Below are positions 50,338 through 59,718 of a stretch of DNA of 64,000 bases, one piece after another; position 1 is the first letter of the stretch; each line of letters starts with the position of its first letter. This DNA is from CAVTQY01 sp963736975 (GTDB taxonomy: Bacteria > Pseudomonadota > Alphaproteobacteria > Acetobacterales > Acetobacteraceae). Both the position numbers and the translations under genes were made by a program. A model generated the notes under the pieces. That model did no database searches. It saw only the letters and a list, made by a program, of their open reading frames with translations, and had not been told where the DNA came from. Location of the stretch: the NCBI GenBank assembly GCA_963736975.1, contig CAVTQY010000001.1, forward strand, positions 3,844,001-3,908,000, written 5' to 3'.

Positions 50338-52000
50338 CCGATAATCCACCCCCGCGAACACCCGTTCCCGGGGGTTTTTTATGCCGACGCCCCGGAGAGA
50401 CTTCGACAGGCGCTCCCTCCTGTGTGGGATGGTGTCCAAGGTGGAGGATCATAGCCAAGTCGCCGTGCAGTTCGGCGCGCAACCCATCTGGCGCCTCCCC
50501 GTCCGGGACGAGCACGACGCGGTCAATCAAGGCCCGCAGCGCCTCCGAGGCTTCTGCCCGGATCTCGGCGGCGTTCAGTGCCGCTTCCAGCTCGGCCACT
50601 TTTGCGCGGTAAATTTCGGCCGCATTTGGATGCAACTGGATCGGGGGAGGCCGCACGCCCAGGACGTCGATGTCCAGCTTGATTGCTACCTTCCGCGCAT
50701 CGAGCTCCTCCAACCGCCGGCGAACGGTGTCGCTCCAGGCACCGTCCTCGATAGCCTTCAGCACACCATTCAGGCGCCGTTCCACCTCAGTAAGCTCCGC
50801 TTCCAGCCGACTGCGCTGGCTCATCGCTGCACGCTGCACGACCGACATTTCTTCGGCGTATGCGCGCACGAATTCTGCCACCAGCTCTGGCACCAACAGG
50901 CGATCCTTAAGGCCATGAAGCACGCGTGCCTCGATCCGCTGTCGCGTGATGACCCGGCCATTGTCACAGGTGCCCTGGCTGCGACGTGTTGCGCACCCGT
51001 AGCGGTCCTTGCAAACAATCGTGTAGCCGCCTCCACAGCACCTGCAGGTCAGCAGTCCGCTGAACAGAAACTCCCGACGGTGCGCACGATTGAGCGCATT
51101 GCCCGTCTCATCGCCGCTGACCTCGAATTGGAGCGCGGCCTGCCGTGCTCGCACCTGCTCCCATAGCTCCTGCTCGATGATGCGCAGCTCGGGAACGTCG
51201 GCCTCCTCGCGCTGCTCAACCGGATTTACACGCGCCACCCGGCGCCCCGTCCGCGGGTCCTTGAGGTAGCTACAGCGGTTCCAGGAGAGCCGGCCGATAT
51301 AGAGCGTGTTGTTGAGAATGCCGGTGCCCCGATCGACCTGGCCGCGGATAGTCGTATCGCCCCATGGCCGGCCGCCCGGACCTACAATCGCCTCGGCGTT
51401 GAGATCCCGAGCAATGCGCCTGGGTGACCGACCGGCGGCGTAGTCCCGAAAGATGCGCCGCACCACCTCCGCTTCGGCAGCGTTGATCGCACGCTCGCCG
51501 GCCTCCTTGCTGCCCGGCGCAGGCGTGACGACGCGGTAGCCATACGCCAGTCCTCCTGGAATGCGTCCGGCCCGGGCCCGGCCCAGCTGGCCCCGCCGTG
51601 TCTTCTCGCGCAAGTCCGAAAGAAACATCTGAGCCATAGTGCCCATGATCCCGACATGCATCTGGGTGATCTGACCCGCTGTGGCGGAAAACAGCTGGAC
51701 GCGATGGAATGTCAGTCGATCGAAGAGGTCGGCTACGTCGGACAGCTTTCGTCCGAGGCGGTCGATCGCTTCGCAGACTACGATCTCGAAACGACCTGCC
51801 TCTGCATCGGCGAGCAGCTTTTGGAATCCCGGCCGAAAGCGGCTCGATCCACTGATCGCCCGATCATCATAGACTTTGGTCAGCTGCCAGCCGTGTCGCT
51901 CGATCAGGCGCCGGCAGACCTCGACCTGGTCCTCGATCGATGCATCGCGCTGATTGTCGCTGCTGTACCTGGCATAGACCACCGCACGTTGAGCCGCCAT
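50288..52000 (-). CDS. Large serine recombinase of a third element
   Basis: 570 residues from the ATG at 52000, which has GGAGG 5 nt upstream. Resolvase domain: RAVVYARYSSDNQRDASIED (catalytic Ser13), DDRAISGSSRFRPGFQKLLA, EAIDRLGRKLSDVADLFDRL. Recombinase domain: AEAEVVRRIFRDYAAGRSPR, RIARDLNAEAIVGPGGRPWG. A zinc ribbon (LTCRCCGGGYTIVCKDRYGC) and a C-terminal coiled coil follow. The last residues (AGRGFEPLTFRLCA) and the stop are read from the tRNA-derived repeat. It probably integrates the DNA to its right at the same tRNA site. Confidence 0.9.
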   Translation of the reverse strand: MAAQRAVVYARYSSDNQRDASIEDQVEVCRRLIERHGWQLTKVYDDRAISGSSRFRPGFQKLLADAEAGRFEIVVCEAIDRLGRKLSDVADLFDRLTFHRVQLFSATAGQITQMHVGIMGTMAQMFLSDLREKTRRGQLGRARAGRIPGGLAYGYRVVTPAPGSKEAGERAINAAEAEVVRRIFRDYAAGRSPRRIARDLNAEAIVGPGGRPWGDTTIRGQVDRGTGILNNTLYIGRLSWNRCSYLKDPRTGRRVARVNPVEQREEADVPELRIIEQELWEQVRARQAALQFEVSGDETGNALNRAHRREFLFSGLLTCRCCGGGYTIVCKDRYGCATRRSQGTCDNGRVITRQRIEARVLHGLKDRLLVPELVAEFVRAYAEEMSVVQRAAMSQRSRLEAELTEVERRLNGVLKAIEDGAWSDTVRRRLEELDARKVAIKLDIDVLGVRPPPIQLHPNAAEIYRAKVAELEAALNAAEIRAEASEALRALIDRVVLVPDGEAPDGLRAELHGDLAMILHLGHHPTQEGAPVEVSPGRRHKKPPGTGVRGGGLSVVAGRGFEPLTFRLCA

Positions 52001-52031
52001 AGGGCCTCCGCAGTCATGAACGCGCGTCAGT

Positions 52032-52235
52032 TTATTCCTTGGACGCATCGGCTGGGTAGTGCTGATCAAGAGTCGTCTGTTTACACGTCTCCCGCGCCGC
52101 CTGCCGGGCGAGGCATCTGACCAGGACTAGCATGGCGGGTGCCATGCCATCTCTCTCTTCGAGTACGGGGACGCCATCCGCATAATTTCCTGCGGACTTG
52201 CGGCCTCGCCCCTGAGATTTGCTCCTGCTCTCCAT
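52032..52235 (-). CDS. Small recombinase-associated protein
   Basis: 67 residues ending LVLVRCLARQAARETCKQTT, then DQHYPADASKE. The L-V-R-x-L-A-R-Q-A-A-R-E helix is a signature I associate with tiny genes directly upstream of serine or tyrosine recombinases. Position 30 bp upstream of the serine recombinase supports this. No enzyme activity expected; perhaps a recombination accessory factor. Confidence 0.5.
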   Translation of the reverse strand: MESRSKSQGRGRKSAGNYADGVPVLEERDGMAPAMLVLVRCLARQAARETCKQTTLDQHYPADASKE

Positions 52236-52616
52236 CGACCAGGCTCATAAAGGCGCCAGAGAGCTGGTCGGCCGAGCGTTCCACAGAGTGGCTCCGCTGG
52301 TGGTCAGGTCGCCGATTTCACGGAACAGATAGCACTTCAAGAAGAGGGCGTAACTTTTTGATTCGCCTTGTCATGCCGAGAGAGTTGCGAAAATTGCAGA
52401 TCTGCTAAGCCCTTAAATGAACGCCTTGAGGAGGGCCCGACAGGCTTTACCCGACGATCGGTCCGACATGATTGAGACAAGTCGACCTGCCGGGACCCCA
52501 GTCACCATAAATCGACCTTATGCGGCATTGACATTGCCGCGCCGGAGTACGCCAACCACAAGGAAAGCGGTGTTGCTATGCGCAGTTCAGGCGGCTTAAT
52601 CAGCCAAGTAGTAGTG
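52236..52616. other. No gene recognised
   Basis: 380 bp, GC lower than the left part of the window. No supported ORF, repeat or terminator. It separates the recombinase from the beta-helix gene. Confidence 0.35.
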
Positions 52617-53948
52617 CTAACCACCCACAACCACGTAGTTGAACACGTATCTAACCGCGCCCGTAGTAAAGGCGGCGGCCGTCCGGACGGTTCCCTGGGT
52701 CTTGTCGCCCGAAGTGAAAATCGAGTTGAACAACAGCGCCGTCGCCTCGTTGCCAGCCGTCACTACTACGAACGAGGCGGCAGGCAAATGTGCTCCATAG
52801 TCAATTGTAAAAAGCGCATTTCCAGCGGAATATTTATGCACGACCCCCGCAAAAGTGATTGTCCCGCCTCGATCGTTCGAGCCGGCAGACGCAATGGGCG
52901 ATGTCAATCCCGAGCTCCCGGCGTATTTTGTCCCTTTTCCGCCCAGCGCTCCGAAGGGTTGCCAGGTTCCGGGAGACCCGGCGATTGTGCAAATCCAGCC
53001 TGCGTTAGGGCTGTTGCCTATGGAGGAGTCGAGTGCGGTGTTCCAGACGATGTCTCCGGGGAACCACTGACCGGAAGACGGCGCAGAGGCGTCTTGCACC
53101 ACGGTGTTCGGGTTTGGAACACGCGGGTGTCCTGCGAAAACCCGAATGCGTCCGAGCGTGATCTGTTTTCCATTAGGGAGGCCGTAGACAGCCACAACGA
53201 TGCCAAGTGTCGTGACGAACTCCCACTGCGGCGGCACGGTGGCAGTCACGAAGGACCAAGAGGCGGTTCCGTCGGCTATCCCTGTTCCTGTCCCGTTTGG
53301 GCCAGTGCTACTGCTCGAGGTTCCACCGATCGTCGCCGTCGAACAGACGTAGAGCGTTCCTGACGATGTGACGTAGTAGTCGCCAGCAGTAACGATGGTC
53401 GAATTTTGCCAAGTATTCACGCGCGCCCATACAACAGTGCCATCCTTAATAGTATGGTTCCCGGGAGGGGGATTGGGCGGAGGCTGGTAAACTGCCGGAC
53501 CTCCCGGTCCGGATGTTCCGCCGATCTCACAATAGTAGAGCCCGTCGGCGGCGATCTGTCCTCCGTTTCCTTGAGTGACGAAATCGCCAGGAACATACAG
53601 ATGATTCGACTGCCATGAGAGCGCATCCCAAACGCAAGCGCCGGTGCCCCAGCCGTAGGACGGCTCGAACGGGCCATTCCCGGAGCTCAGGCTCGTCCCA
53701 GGGGAGACGCACCGCACGATCGTCGTTTTGTCCGCGAGGAGCGCGAGCGCGGCATACGCGTAGGCCTTAGACGTCGCCCATGAGCTAGGGTCAGCGAAGC
53801 TCTTGTAGAACGGTAGGAAGACAACAGAGCTACCCTGGCGAATAAACTGCAATCTGGCGACACCTCCAACCGCGATTTCGGCCGTCAAGGGCGCGTCGGT
53901 TCGAGTCGACGTTGAGGACCAGTGTGTGGGGCCCGACAGCCAGCCCAC
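52617..53948 (-). CDS. Distal part of a tail-spike-like protein (second frame)
   Basis: About 420 codons with real coding character, rich in Gly, Ser, Thr and Trp. Three repeats of a cell-surface type motif are visible: SWQSNHLYVPGDFVTQGNGG, STIVTAGDYYVTSSGTLYVC and SGQWFPGDIVWNTALDSSIG (W/Y...PGD.V). The end is beta-rich (FAGVVHKYSAGNALFTIDYG, VRYVFNYVVVGG). It joins in frame with the preceding gene if one base is skipped near 53895 (VDSN, then TDAPLTAEIAVGGVARLQFI), so the two were probably a single protein of about 1100 residues. Confidence 0.65.
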   Translation of the reverse strand: MGWLSGPTHWSSTSTRTDAPLTAEIAVGGVARLQFIRQGSSVVFLPFYKSFADPSSWATSKAYAYAALALLADKTTIVRCVSPGTSLSSGNGPFEPSYGWGTGACVWDALSWQSNHLYVPGDFVTQGNGGQIAADGLYYCEIGGTSGPGGPAVYQPPPNPPPGNHTIKDGTVVWARVNTWQNSTIVTAGDYYVTSSGTLYVCSTATIGGTSSSSTGPNGTGTGIADGTASWSFVTATVPPQWEFVTTLGIVVAVYGLPNGKQITLGRIRVFAGHPRVPNPNTVVQDASAPSSGQWFPGDIVWNTALDSSIGNSPNAGWICTIAGSPGTWQPFGALGGKGTKYAGSSGLTSPIASAGSNDRGGTITFAGVVHKYSAGNALFTIDYGAHLPAASFVVVTAGNEATALLFNSIFTSGDKTQGTVRTAAAFTTGAVRYVFNYVVVGG

Positions 53949-55905
53949 TTAGTGCTGTAGTCCATTCCTGAATAAAGATTCCCCCCGGGCCTGTCGCCAG
54001 TGCTTTCAGGCCAGGTTGCCCGAATCTGTCGTTCGGATTGGAGAGCGGCAGCAAGTCCGTGTTTTGACTGTATGCGCCGTAGGACAGTGACGAGGCCATA
54101 AAGGCCAGTTCTATGCTTCCGATCTGAGGCGGCGCGTTGTCGTTCACAACAGGTGTGAACATGCGATCTGAGATCTCGGGGTCCGTCGTGTTGTTCAGCA
54201 CGTTCTTCTGATTCAGAGGGAACTCGTGGTTAAACATCGCCCCGATGGCGTTGCGTTGATCCTGTGGAATGCCAGGGTCGAAGTGGATGCCGTGCCAGCC
54301 GGGACCCTGGTTTCCAGAGAACTTCAACACCATCGGAAGAGTGTAGAATTGGAAGATCGGGGCGTTGCCATTGCTGCTGTACACATAATTGTCTCGGAAA
54401 ATGATTCCGTTGTCGATTGGGTCGGACGAACCCTGGCCGTTCAAGAAGCCAGAGGGCACAATCTGCGCTTGCCACGTGATGATCGTCTTGCCAGCCTCGC
54501 CACCGAATCTGGTCCGGCGCACATCGATCAAGCCACCTCCACGGTCCACAAGGATGAATTGACCACCGTTTATCGAGGGAGCCAGCCACATATTGTCGAG
54601 TTGGAGCAGGGCGCCACTGATATAGAATGTGGTCGTCCCGACTGCCTGACCGATCCAATCATGCAAATTGATCAGGCCGCTCTGGGCAGTGACGATCGAC
54701 GCTGTACTCGCATTAGACTGGACCTGGCAGCGAGTCATGGTCACCGTAAGGTTTGGCCCTGAGGTATCGGTGTATAAAACAGCTCCGGCCTGCTGCGTGA
54801 AGTAGCAAAGGTCGACGAAGACCCAGCCATTGTTTAGGGTCGGGATGTTCGTACAAGCAATGATGTTTCGACCATTTGCGAACTGCATGCCCGTAATGAA
54901 AGCAAACTCCACGTCGACAAAGAAATCTGTTGTGGAGTTTGATGGAGCGAAACAAAGAATGGCGTTGTCGCCGCGAATCTGTCCTGGACTGGTCAGAGAT
55001 GAGGAGATCAGATAGACGCCGTAGGTGAAATGGATTGTAGCCGCGGTGTTCTGGTTTACTAGACCGGAACCTGCGGCACTGTTGAAGCAGTTTTGAATCG
55101 CGTTTGTCGAATCCTGCACGCCTATCGGATCAGCGCCAAACCAGATAGGATTGATCTCCCTCATAGTGCCCCAATGGAACACGACTCCCTTCCCCCAGGC
55201 AGGTGTCCCCAGATAGCTGTAAATGTGAACTGCGGCCGCGATCACATCGCCCTGGATTGCGAGTGTCACGCCGGATGCGATCTTGAGGACGCCGCCGTCG
55301 TGCTGAAGGGCGAGGGTTCCAGGGACGGTGACATTCGAGCCTATATAATAGGTGCCGATCGGGAATACGAGGATAGCGCCATTAAGCGCGCTCACCTGGA
55401 GGACCGATATGAGCTTTGAAAGCAGGCTTGCGTTGTCAGTTGCCCCGTCAGCCACGAGGCCGAACCATTTGACGTTGAGTGCGATCGGGCCCGTGTCCGT
55501 TTGCGCCCTATTTGGCGTTGCAAGAAGTTCGAATCCAGCTCGACGCCACACTCCGGTCGTGCTAGCGGAGGATTGAAGCACGACCCCAATATTGTCGTTC
55601 AAAGCACCTGCCGGTGGAGAGTTCGGATCCCAGAAAAAGATACCATCGCCGCCGTCGCCGGGCGCATTTGCCCCCAGCACTTGGACCGCGGTTCCCGCTC
55701 CAGCGGTGGGAAGTGATCTTAGCGCCGCGTAATTGGCCACGGTTTCCAGCGGCTGGTTGCTAGGGTCTGCCTTCGTGATGCCTCCTGCAGCTAACAATCC
55801 GGCTGCAGCGCCGGCAGTTAGAATGATATTCCGCCGCATCCGGGTCGTCGGCGCTCCGTGGTGTTCTCGCTCTGTGGTCACGACATTCCCCTTACTGAAG
55901 CTCAA
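53830..55905 (-). CDS. Exported right-handed beta-helix protein (pectate-lyase-like), frameshifted end
   Basis: 691 codons. The N-terminus has an export signal with twin Arg (TRMRRNIILTAGAAAGLLAA, GG). Next comes the phage tail-spike or surface-enzyme head pattern (NYAALRSLPTAGAGTAVQVL, GDGGDGIFFWDPNSP), then VKWFGLVADGATDN, the classical start of pectate-lyase-like beta-helix proteins. The parallel helix repeats (GVYLISSSLTSPGQIRGDNA, MQFANGRNIIACTNIPTLNN) run to about residue 560. The native frame is lost near 53895 after LVLNVDSN. It could be a secreted polysaccharide-acting protein or a receptor-binding spike. Confidence 0.75.
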   Translation of the reverse strand: MSFSKGNVVTTEREHHGAPTTRMRRNIILTAGAAAGLLAAGGITKADPSNQPLETVANYAALRSLPTAGAGTAVQVLGANAPGDGGDGIFFWDPNSPPAGALNDNIGVVLQSSASTTGVWRRAGFELLATPNRAQTDTGPIALNVKWFGLVADGATDNASLLSKLISVLQVSALNGAILVFPIGTYYIGSNVTVPGTLALQHDGGVLKIASGVTLAIQGDVIAAAVHIYSYLGTPAWGKGVVFHWGTMREINPIWFGADPIGVQDSTNAIQNCFNSAAGSGLVNQNTAATIHFTYGVYLISSSLTSPGQIRGDNAILCFAPSNSTTDFFVDVEFAFITGMQFANGRNIIACTNIPTLNNGWVFVDLCYFTQQAGAVLYTDTSGPNLTVTMTRCQVQSNASTASIVTAQSGLINLHDWIGQAVGTTTFYISGALLQLDNMWLAPSINGGQFILVDRGGGLIDVRRTRFGGEAGKTIITWQAQIVPSGFLNGQGSSDPIDNGIIFRDNYVYSSNGNAPIFQFYTLPMVLKFSGNQGPGWHGIHFDPGIPQDQRNAIGAMFNHEFPLNQKNVLNNTTDPEISDRMFTPVVNDNAPPQIGSIELAFMASSLSYGAYSQNTDLLPLSNPNDRFGQPGLKALATGPGGIFIQEWTTALSGLAVGPHTLVLNVDSNRRALDGRNRGWRCRQIAVYSPG

Positions 55906-56040
55906 TTTTCTGCATTCTCGGCGAGACGACGGCTATTCGGTAACCCACAACGTCAGGTGAACTTGTAAGGTCCGACGTCCAACCGTCCATCCCCACCCAC
56001 TGCAAAGAATAGTACGTGCCCGGACCGGATCTAAGCAGTC
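55892..56040 (-). pseudogene. C-terminal fragment of an unknown gene
   Basis: The frame ends GTYYSLQWVGMDGWTSDLTS, SPDVVGYRIAVVSPRMQKIE, LQ, with protein-like beta character. The stop overlaps the start of the beta-helix gene, so it was the upstream gene of that operon. Its 5' part is replaced by TPR debris. Confidence 0.35.
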
Positions 56041-56175
56041 TCCTCCCGTAGGACTCTACCTCTCCGATTAGTTTGCGCAGTGGCAGCTCGCTCGCCGTGC
56101 CGAAGCGCGCGACCACATCGTCACAGACGGCGATTGCCGCCTCGCTGCGGCCGAGTTCGCCGAGCCTGACCCCCC
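56035..56175 (-). pseudogene. TPR-repeat fragment
   Basis: GVRLGELGRSEAAIAVCDDV, VARFGTASELPLRKL has the G-x-L-G-R-x-E-x-A-I-A-x-x-D pattern of tetratricopeptide repeats. Only about one repeat is left. Confidence 0.55.
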
Positions 56176-56184
56176 TTGCCCGGG

Positions 56185-56300
56185 CTCCTAGGCGCGATCC
56201 TCGAATATCTTCGCGTATCCGGCCGTCGCGAGCGCATCGAGTTGGAGCGCCGGGTCTTGGTCGCGGTGCTGACACGCGCGTAGCCAATATTCGCCACCGT
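56185..56300 (-). pseudogene. Serine resolvase N-terminal fragment
   Basis: NIGYARVST begins a resolvase. After a frameshift, RDQDPALQLDALATAGYAKI and FEDRA continue it. It then breaks into the TPR fragment. Confidence 0.6.
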
Positions 56301-56504
56301 CTGTCCGTTTCGCCGTCCGGCAATCACTTTGTCCGCTTTTCCGTCAGCGGTCCAGAGTCTCCGGCCGGAAGTAACGAAGGCCATTTTATAGCTTAAAGCA
56401 GAGAGATCAGGAGCGGCGCCGCAGGCGGGCCGCGGAAATCGGCCAGAAATGGCATGTGCGTGGTAGCGGTGCTGGCGGGGGCGGCCCCGAGATTCGTGCT
56501 CAGC

Positions 56505-58055
56505 CTCAGCTCGACTTTCCGCATTTCAGGCGGCGAGACATAGAGTCTCGACGAATCGATTTAACAAGGTGACCGGAATTTCTGTGCTTTCGGAGCTGGA
56601 CCGGGACATGGAAAAACGCGGCGGTGACCACAAGACGCGACGGACGGTGGCGATCGCGTCGCTGAAGGTCGGTTGGCGTTTGTTGTACCAGGCGGTATGG
56701 CTGGGGCGGACGGCAGTGCTGGGATGCTGCGTCAATCCATGCGCCCAGACGGTCACCAGAGAGTAGAGTCCAAGGAGCGCCGGTGTGGTGCGCAGGATGT
56801 CCAGATCCGACCATTGCCGCTGGGTCCCGACGCCCAGATGTTCACGTGCCTCTTGGAAGGTTGTCTCGATCCGCCAACGGGACACGAAGCGCTTGAGGAT
56901 TGCGGTGGGTTCGAGGTCAAGGTCGGTGCAAAGAAACCCCTGTGGGTCGCGCTGGCCGGACGGATCACGCACCAGAACCCAGCGGATCGCAGCCGGGGGC
57001 ATGCCGTTGTGATACCAGACGGCAGTTCCGGAGACATACTCCAGCTCGCGGGGTCTGACCACCGTACCAGTCCGTCAGCATGACGGATGTCCATGCAGTT
57101 TTCGGATCGGTGAGCACGGCATTGAGTTTGGGCCGGCGTTTGCCTTTCAGTGCAGGCCGTCCCATTTGGCCTTTCCGGCGTTTCGGTGCCGGCTCGAACA
57201 AACTGGCGTCGAGGCGCAGCCTGGTGATGAAGCAGACGTACCGACGCACAGCGGCGATGAGTTCCAGTGCCGAGAAACCGCTGTCGGCGACGACCACCAC
57301 ACGGCGATCCGGCAGCCAGCGTTTGGTTTGCAGGATCGCCTGCTTTGCCCAGTCGGTCAGCGCCTTGTGCCGCTTTCCTTGCACCTCGCTCCAGCGCGCC
57401 GACGGCGCCAGCACCGTCAGGAACGGTAAGGCCCAGCGCCGGCCGGCGAACGGGACCGGCAGCATCACCGCCAGGGACAACCAGCGTAGACCGCTGGTCT
57501 TGATGAAGTGGCCATGTGACGAGCGCACCGCGTCGCGATAGATGCCGCGTGCCTTGATTTTGCCGCCCCAGCGCCGCTCGATGGTATCGTCGATACCGAT
57601 CACCACCTCGCCGCTGGGCGACAGCGTCGCCAGGAGATGGAGCAATAACCGGCGCGCCACGTCACGGGCGTCCCAACGCGCCCGGTTGAGCACTTCGTGA
57701 TAGCGGCCGAAACCGGGTTGATCCGCCAGCCCCATGACGCGCAGCGTCTGGGTGACGGTGCGCTTGCCGGGCGCCAGAATGGCGCCGCCGACCAGCACCA
57801 GGATATGGTTCCAGACCGGTGCGGTGAAGCACGGTCGGAAAACTGCCAGCCACGATACAAGGATTGTCGGCACTGTTGGATGCGCGGTCGCCGATTCGAT
57901 GCGGTTGTGTGTCATCGAATCCGTAGAATCGAGTCACCCCGGTCTTGCAAGGGTCCCAGCACGCACGGACGCATTCGGCTCCATCGCCTATGTGGATGTC
58001 TTCTGGGCTATGATCCGATCGCCAACCGGATGAAATTGCGGAAAGTCGAGCTCAG
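56505..58055 (-). mobile_element. IS701-like insertion sequence
   Basis: 19-bp imperfect inverted repeats (CTCAGCTCGACTTTCCGCA at 56505-56523; its complement with one mismatch at 58037-58055) flank a transposase of the IS701/DDE_5 type. Element length about 1550 bp. Confidence 0.75.
56526..57915 (-). pseudogene. IS701-type transposase, frameshifted
   Basis: The first frame (57915 to about 57040) has VLVGGAILAPGKRTVTQTLR, EVVIGIDDTIERRWGGKIKA (first Asp region), RRVVVVADSGFSALELIAAV (second Asp) and MLTDWYG. The second frame resumes ELEYVSGTAVWYHNGMPPAA and RFVSRWRIETTFQEAREHLG (catalytic Glu). Small insertion and deletion differences near 57055 explain the shift. All DDE candidates exist but in two frames. 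Confidence 0.85.
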
Positions 58056-58068
58056 AGTCCATCCGGAA

Positions 58069-58700
58069 TCATAGTGTGTTCTGACAAAGTCTTCTGACCA
58101 TCAGGCGGACGGATGCCCAAGCCAGGAAGCCGCGAGCGTTCTGGTTCAGACATTCCCAATCCTTGGCCAGTCGTCGGCATCGGTTCAACCAGGCTATGGT
58201 GCGCTCCACAATCCAGCGTTTCGGCAATACCACAAACTTGCCGACGTCGGAGCGCTTCACGATCTCCACGTTGATCTGTTTGTAGACCCGGCGTAAGCCG
58301 TGCTGAAACTTTGGCCCCTGATAACCGCTGTCGGCACAGAGCTTCAGCAGGAAGAGAAACAGCCCGAACAACGAGCCAATGAGCAGCAAGCCGCCATCGC
58401 GGTCTTGGATATCGGCGACGTGAATGACCGCCTGCATCAGCAGGCCCTGCGTATCGACCACAATGTGCCGCTTCTTGCCCTCGATCTTCTTGCCCGCATC
58501 ATACCCCGACGGATCAATGCAGGCCCCCCCCTTTTCTGCACTCTTGACGCTCTGACTGTCGATGATGGCCGCGCCGGGACTGGCTTCTCGTTCAGCCAGT
58601 TCGCGACACTTCACATACAGCGCGTGATGGATGCGATCGAGCGTCCCGTCGTAACCTCCAGCGCCGAAAAGGACAGAAAGATGACCCCCCAACGGGTGGA
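58069..58700 (-). pseudogene. IS5-family transposase, N-terminus missing
   Basis: Contains DGTLDRIHHALYVKCRELAE, SPGAAIIDSQSVKSAEKGGA (first Asp), GYDAGKKIEGKKRHIVVDTQ, LCADSGYQGPKF (second Asp) and VVLPKRWIVERTIAWLNRCR (Glu), the IS5/IS427-type DDE domain. The start of the gene (about 70 residues) is not present; the reading merges with foreign sequence near 58690. It abuts the IS701-like element at 58055. Confidence 0.85.
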
Positions 58701-58838
58701 AAAGTGATCCAGACGGGGCGAGTTCCCGAACACGATCGGGTGGTGTCTCTCTCCGTTAATCCGATGCCGCAAGAGGAACCGCTCGCCCGCTGACAGAACT
58801 CCGTGGTGCCGCAGCTGCCTCATCTTCTTATTCAGCAT
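58690..58838 (-). pseudogene. 5' fragment of a gene cut by the IS5 element
   Basis: An ATG at 58838, 12 nt after the GT2 gene stop, opens MLNKKMRQLRHHGVLSAGER, FLLRHRINGERHHPIVFGNS. It loses protein character where the IS5 sequence starts. Presumably the next gene of the glycosyltransferase operon. No family recognised. Confidence 0.35.
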
Positions 58839-58849
58839 CGGTGGCCCGA

Positions 58850-59620
58850 TCAGCGTGTTAATCGCCGGCCAATCTGATATTCCATAGTCGTTCTGTCCTC
58901 GCCCTCTCCTCGCCTAGCCTCTGTATTGATTGCCACGCCGCACGGCCCAATGTCTATAAACTCCCATCCCTGTTGTCGGATTGCCTCCGCCAGAAACACA
59001 TCATCGTTGCGTTTGACAAGCGTCGCGTCGGGCCAGTCGAGTGTGCGAATGGCACTTGTGCGCACGAACCAGCAGCCACCGGTAGGGAAAAACCAACGCC
59101 CGTCGCCGCGCCCCGTTCCTTGGAAGTCGAACTCATCCTTTCCACCCGGCATCCAGGACGGCGGCTCCTTCCCGCGAAACCATGGCGCGCGCTTGACGTA
59201 ACCGACGACGTCAGTTCGATAGCTGAAATCTTCTGCGTTACTAAAATAGAATACGTGGCCCCACATGACATAATGAGGTGGCGCTGACCGCGCAACCTGT
59301 AGACGCCTCGATAGAGCATCCGAGCAGATAATATAAGAATCATCATCAAACCACCAGATAAACTCGGTCTCAACCTTTTTAAAGATCTGGGCCATCATGG
59401 GACATTTATTCAAGTTTCGCTCACTTACAATAAAATGATCGATGACATGATCCGCACGGAGCATTTCCAAATATGCGTGAGTTTTGCTCTCAACCGCATT
59501 TGCGCCCACAATCAGCACATATTGAGATCGGCCACAATGCGTACGCACGGAGTCAATCACTCGCTTAGCAAGCTCCAGATACGGTCCGTAAGTCAGTACA
59601 CAGATGGTAACAGGTGGCAT
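58850..59620 (-). CDS. GT2-like glycosyltransferase
   Basis: 256 residues from the ATG at 59620. MPPVTICVLTYGPYLELAKR is the nucleotide-sugar-binding start of GT-A enzymes. ETEFIWWFDDDSYI holds the metal-binding DxD. TGGCWFVRTSAIRTLDWPDA and RNDDVFLAEAIRQQGWEFID form the acceptor side with the ED-type catalytic region. Likely transfers a sugar to a surface or virion glycan. Part of a leftward operon with the GT9-like gene. The longer frame upstream to 59722 is Arg-rich and not favoured. Confidence 0.78.
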   Translation of the reverse strand: MPPVTICVLTYGPYLELAKRVIDSVRTHCGRSQYVLIVGANAVESKTHAYLEMLRADHVIDHFIVSERNLNKCPMMAQIFKKVETEFIWWFDDDSYIICSDALSRRLQVARSAPPHYVMWGHVFYFSNAEDFSYRTDVVGYVKRAPWFRGKEPPSWMPGGKDEFDFQGTGRGDGRWFFPTGGCWFVRTSAIRTLDWPDATLVKRNDDVFLAEAIRQQGWEFIDIGPCGVAINTEARRGEGEDRTTMEYQIGRRLTR

Positions 59621-59718
59621 GGATGAAGGAGACCGCTCAAGAGCCCGTGTCAGTTTGCATCGAACGCGCGGAGATCGTCTGTCGCGCCTTCCGCGACAGC
59701 TGCGGTCCTTCCAACCTC

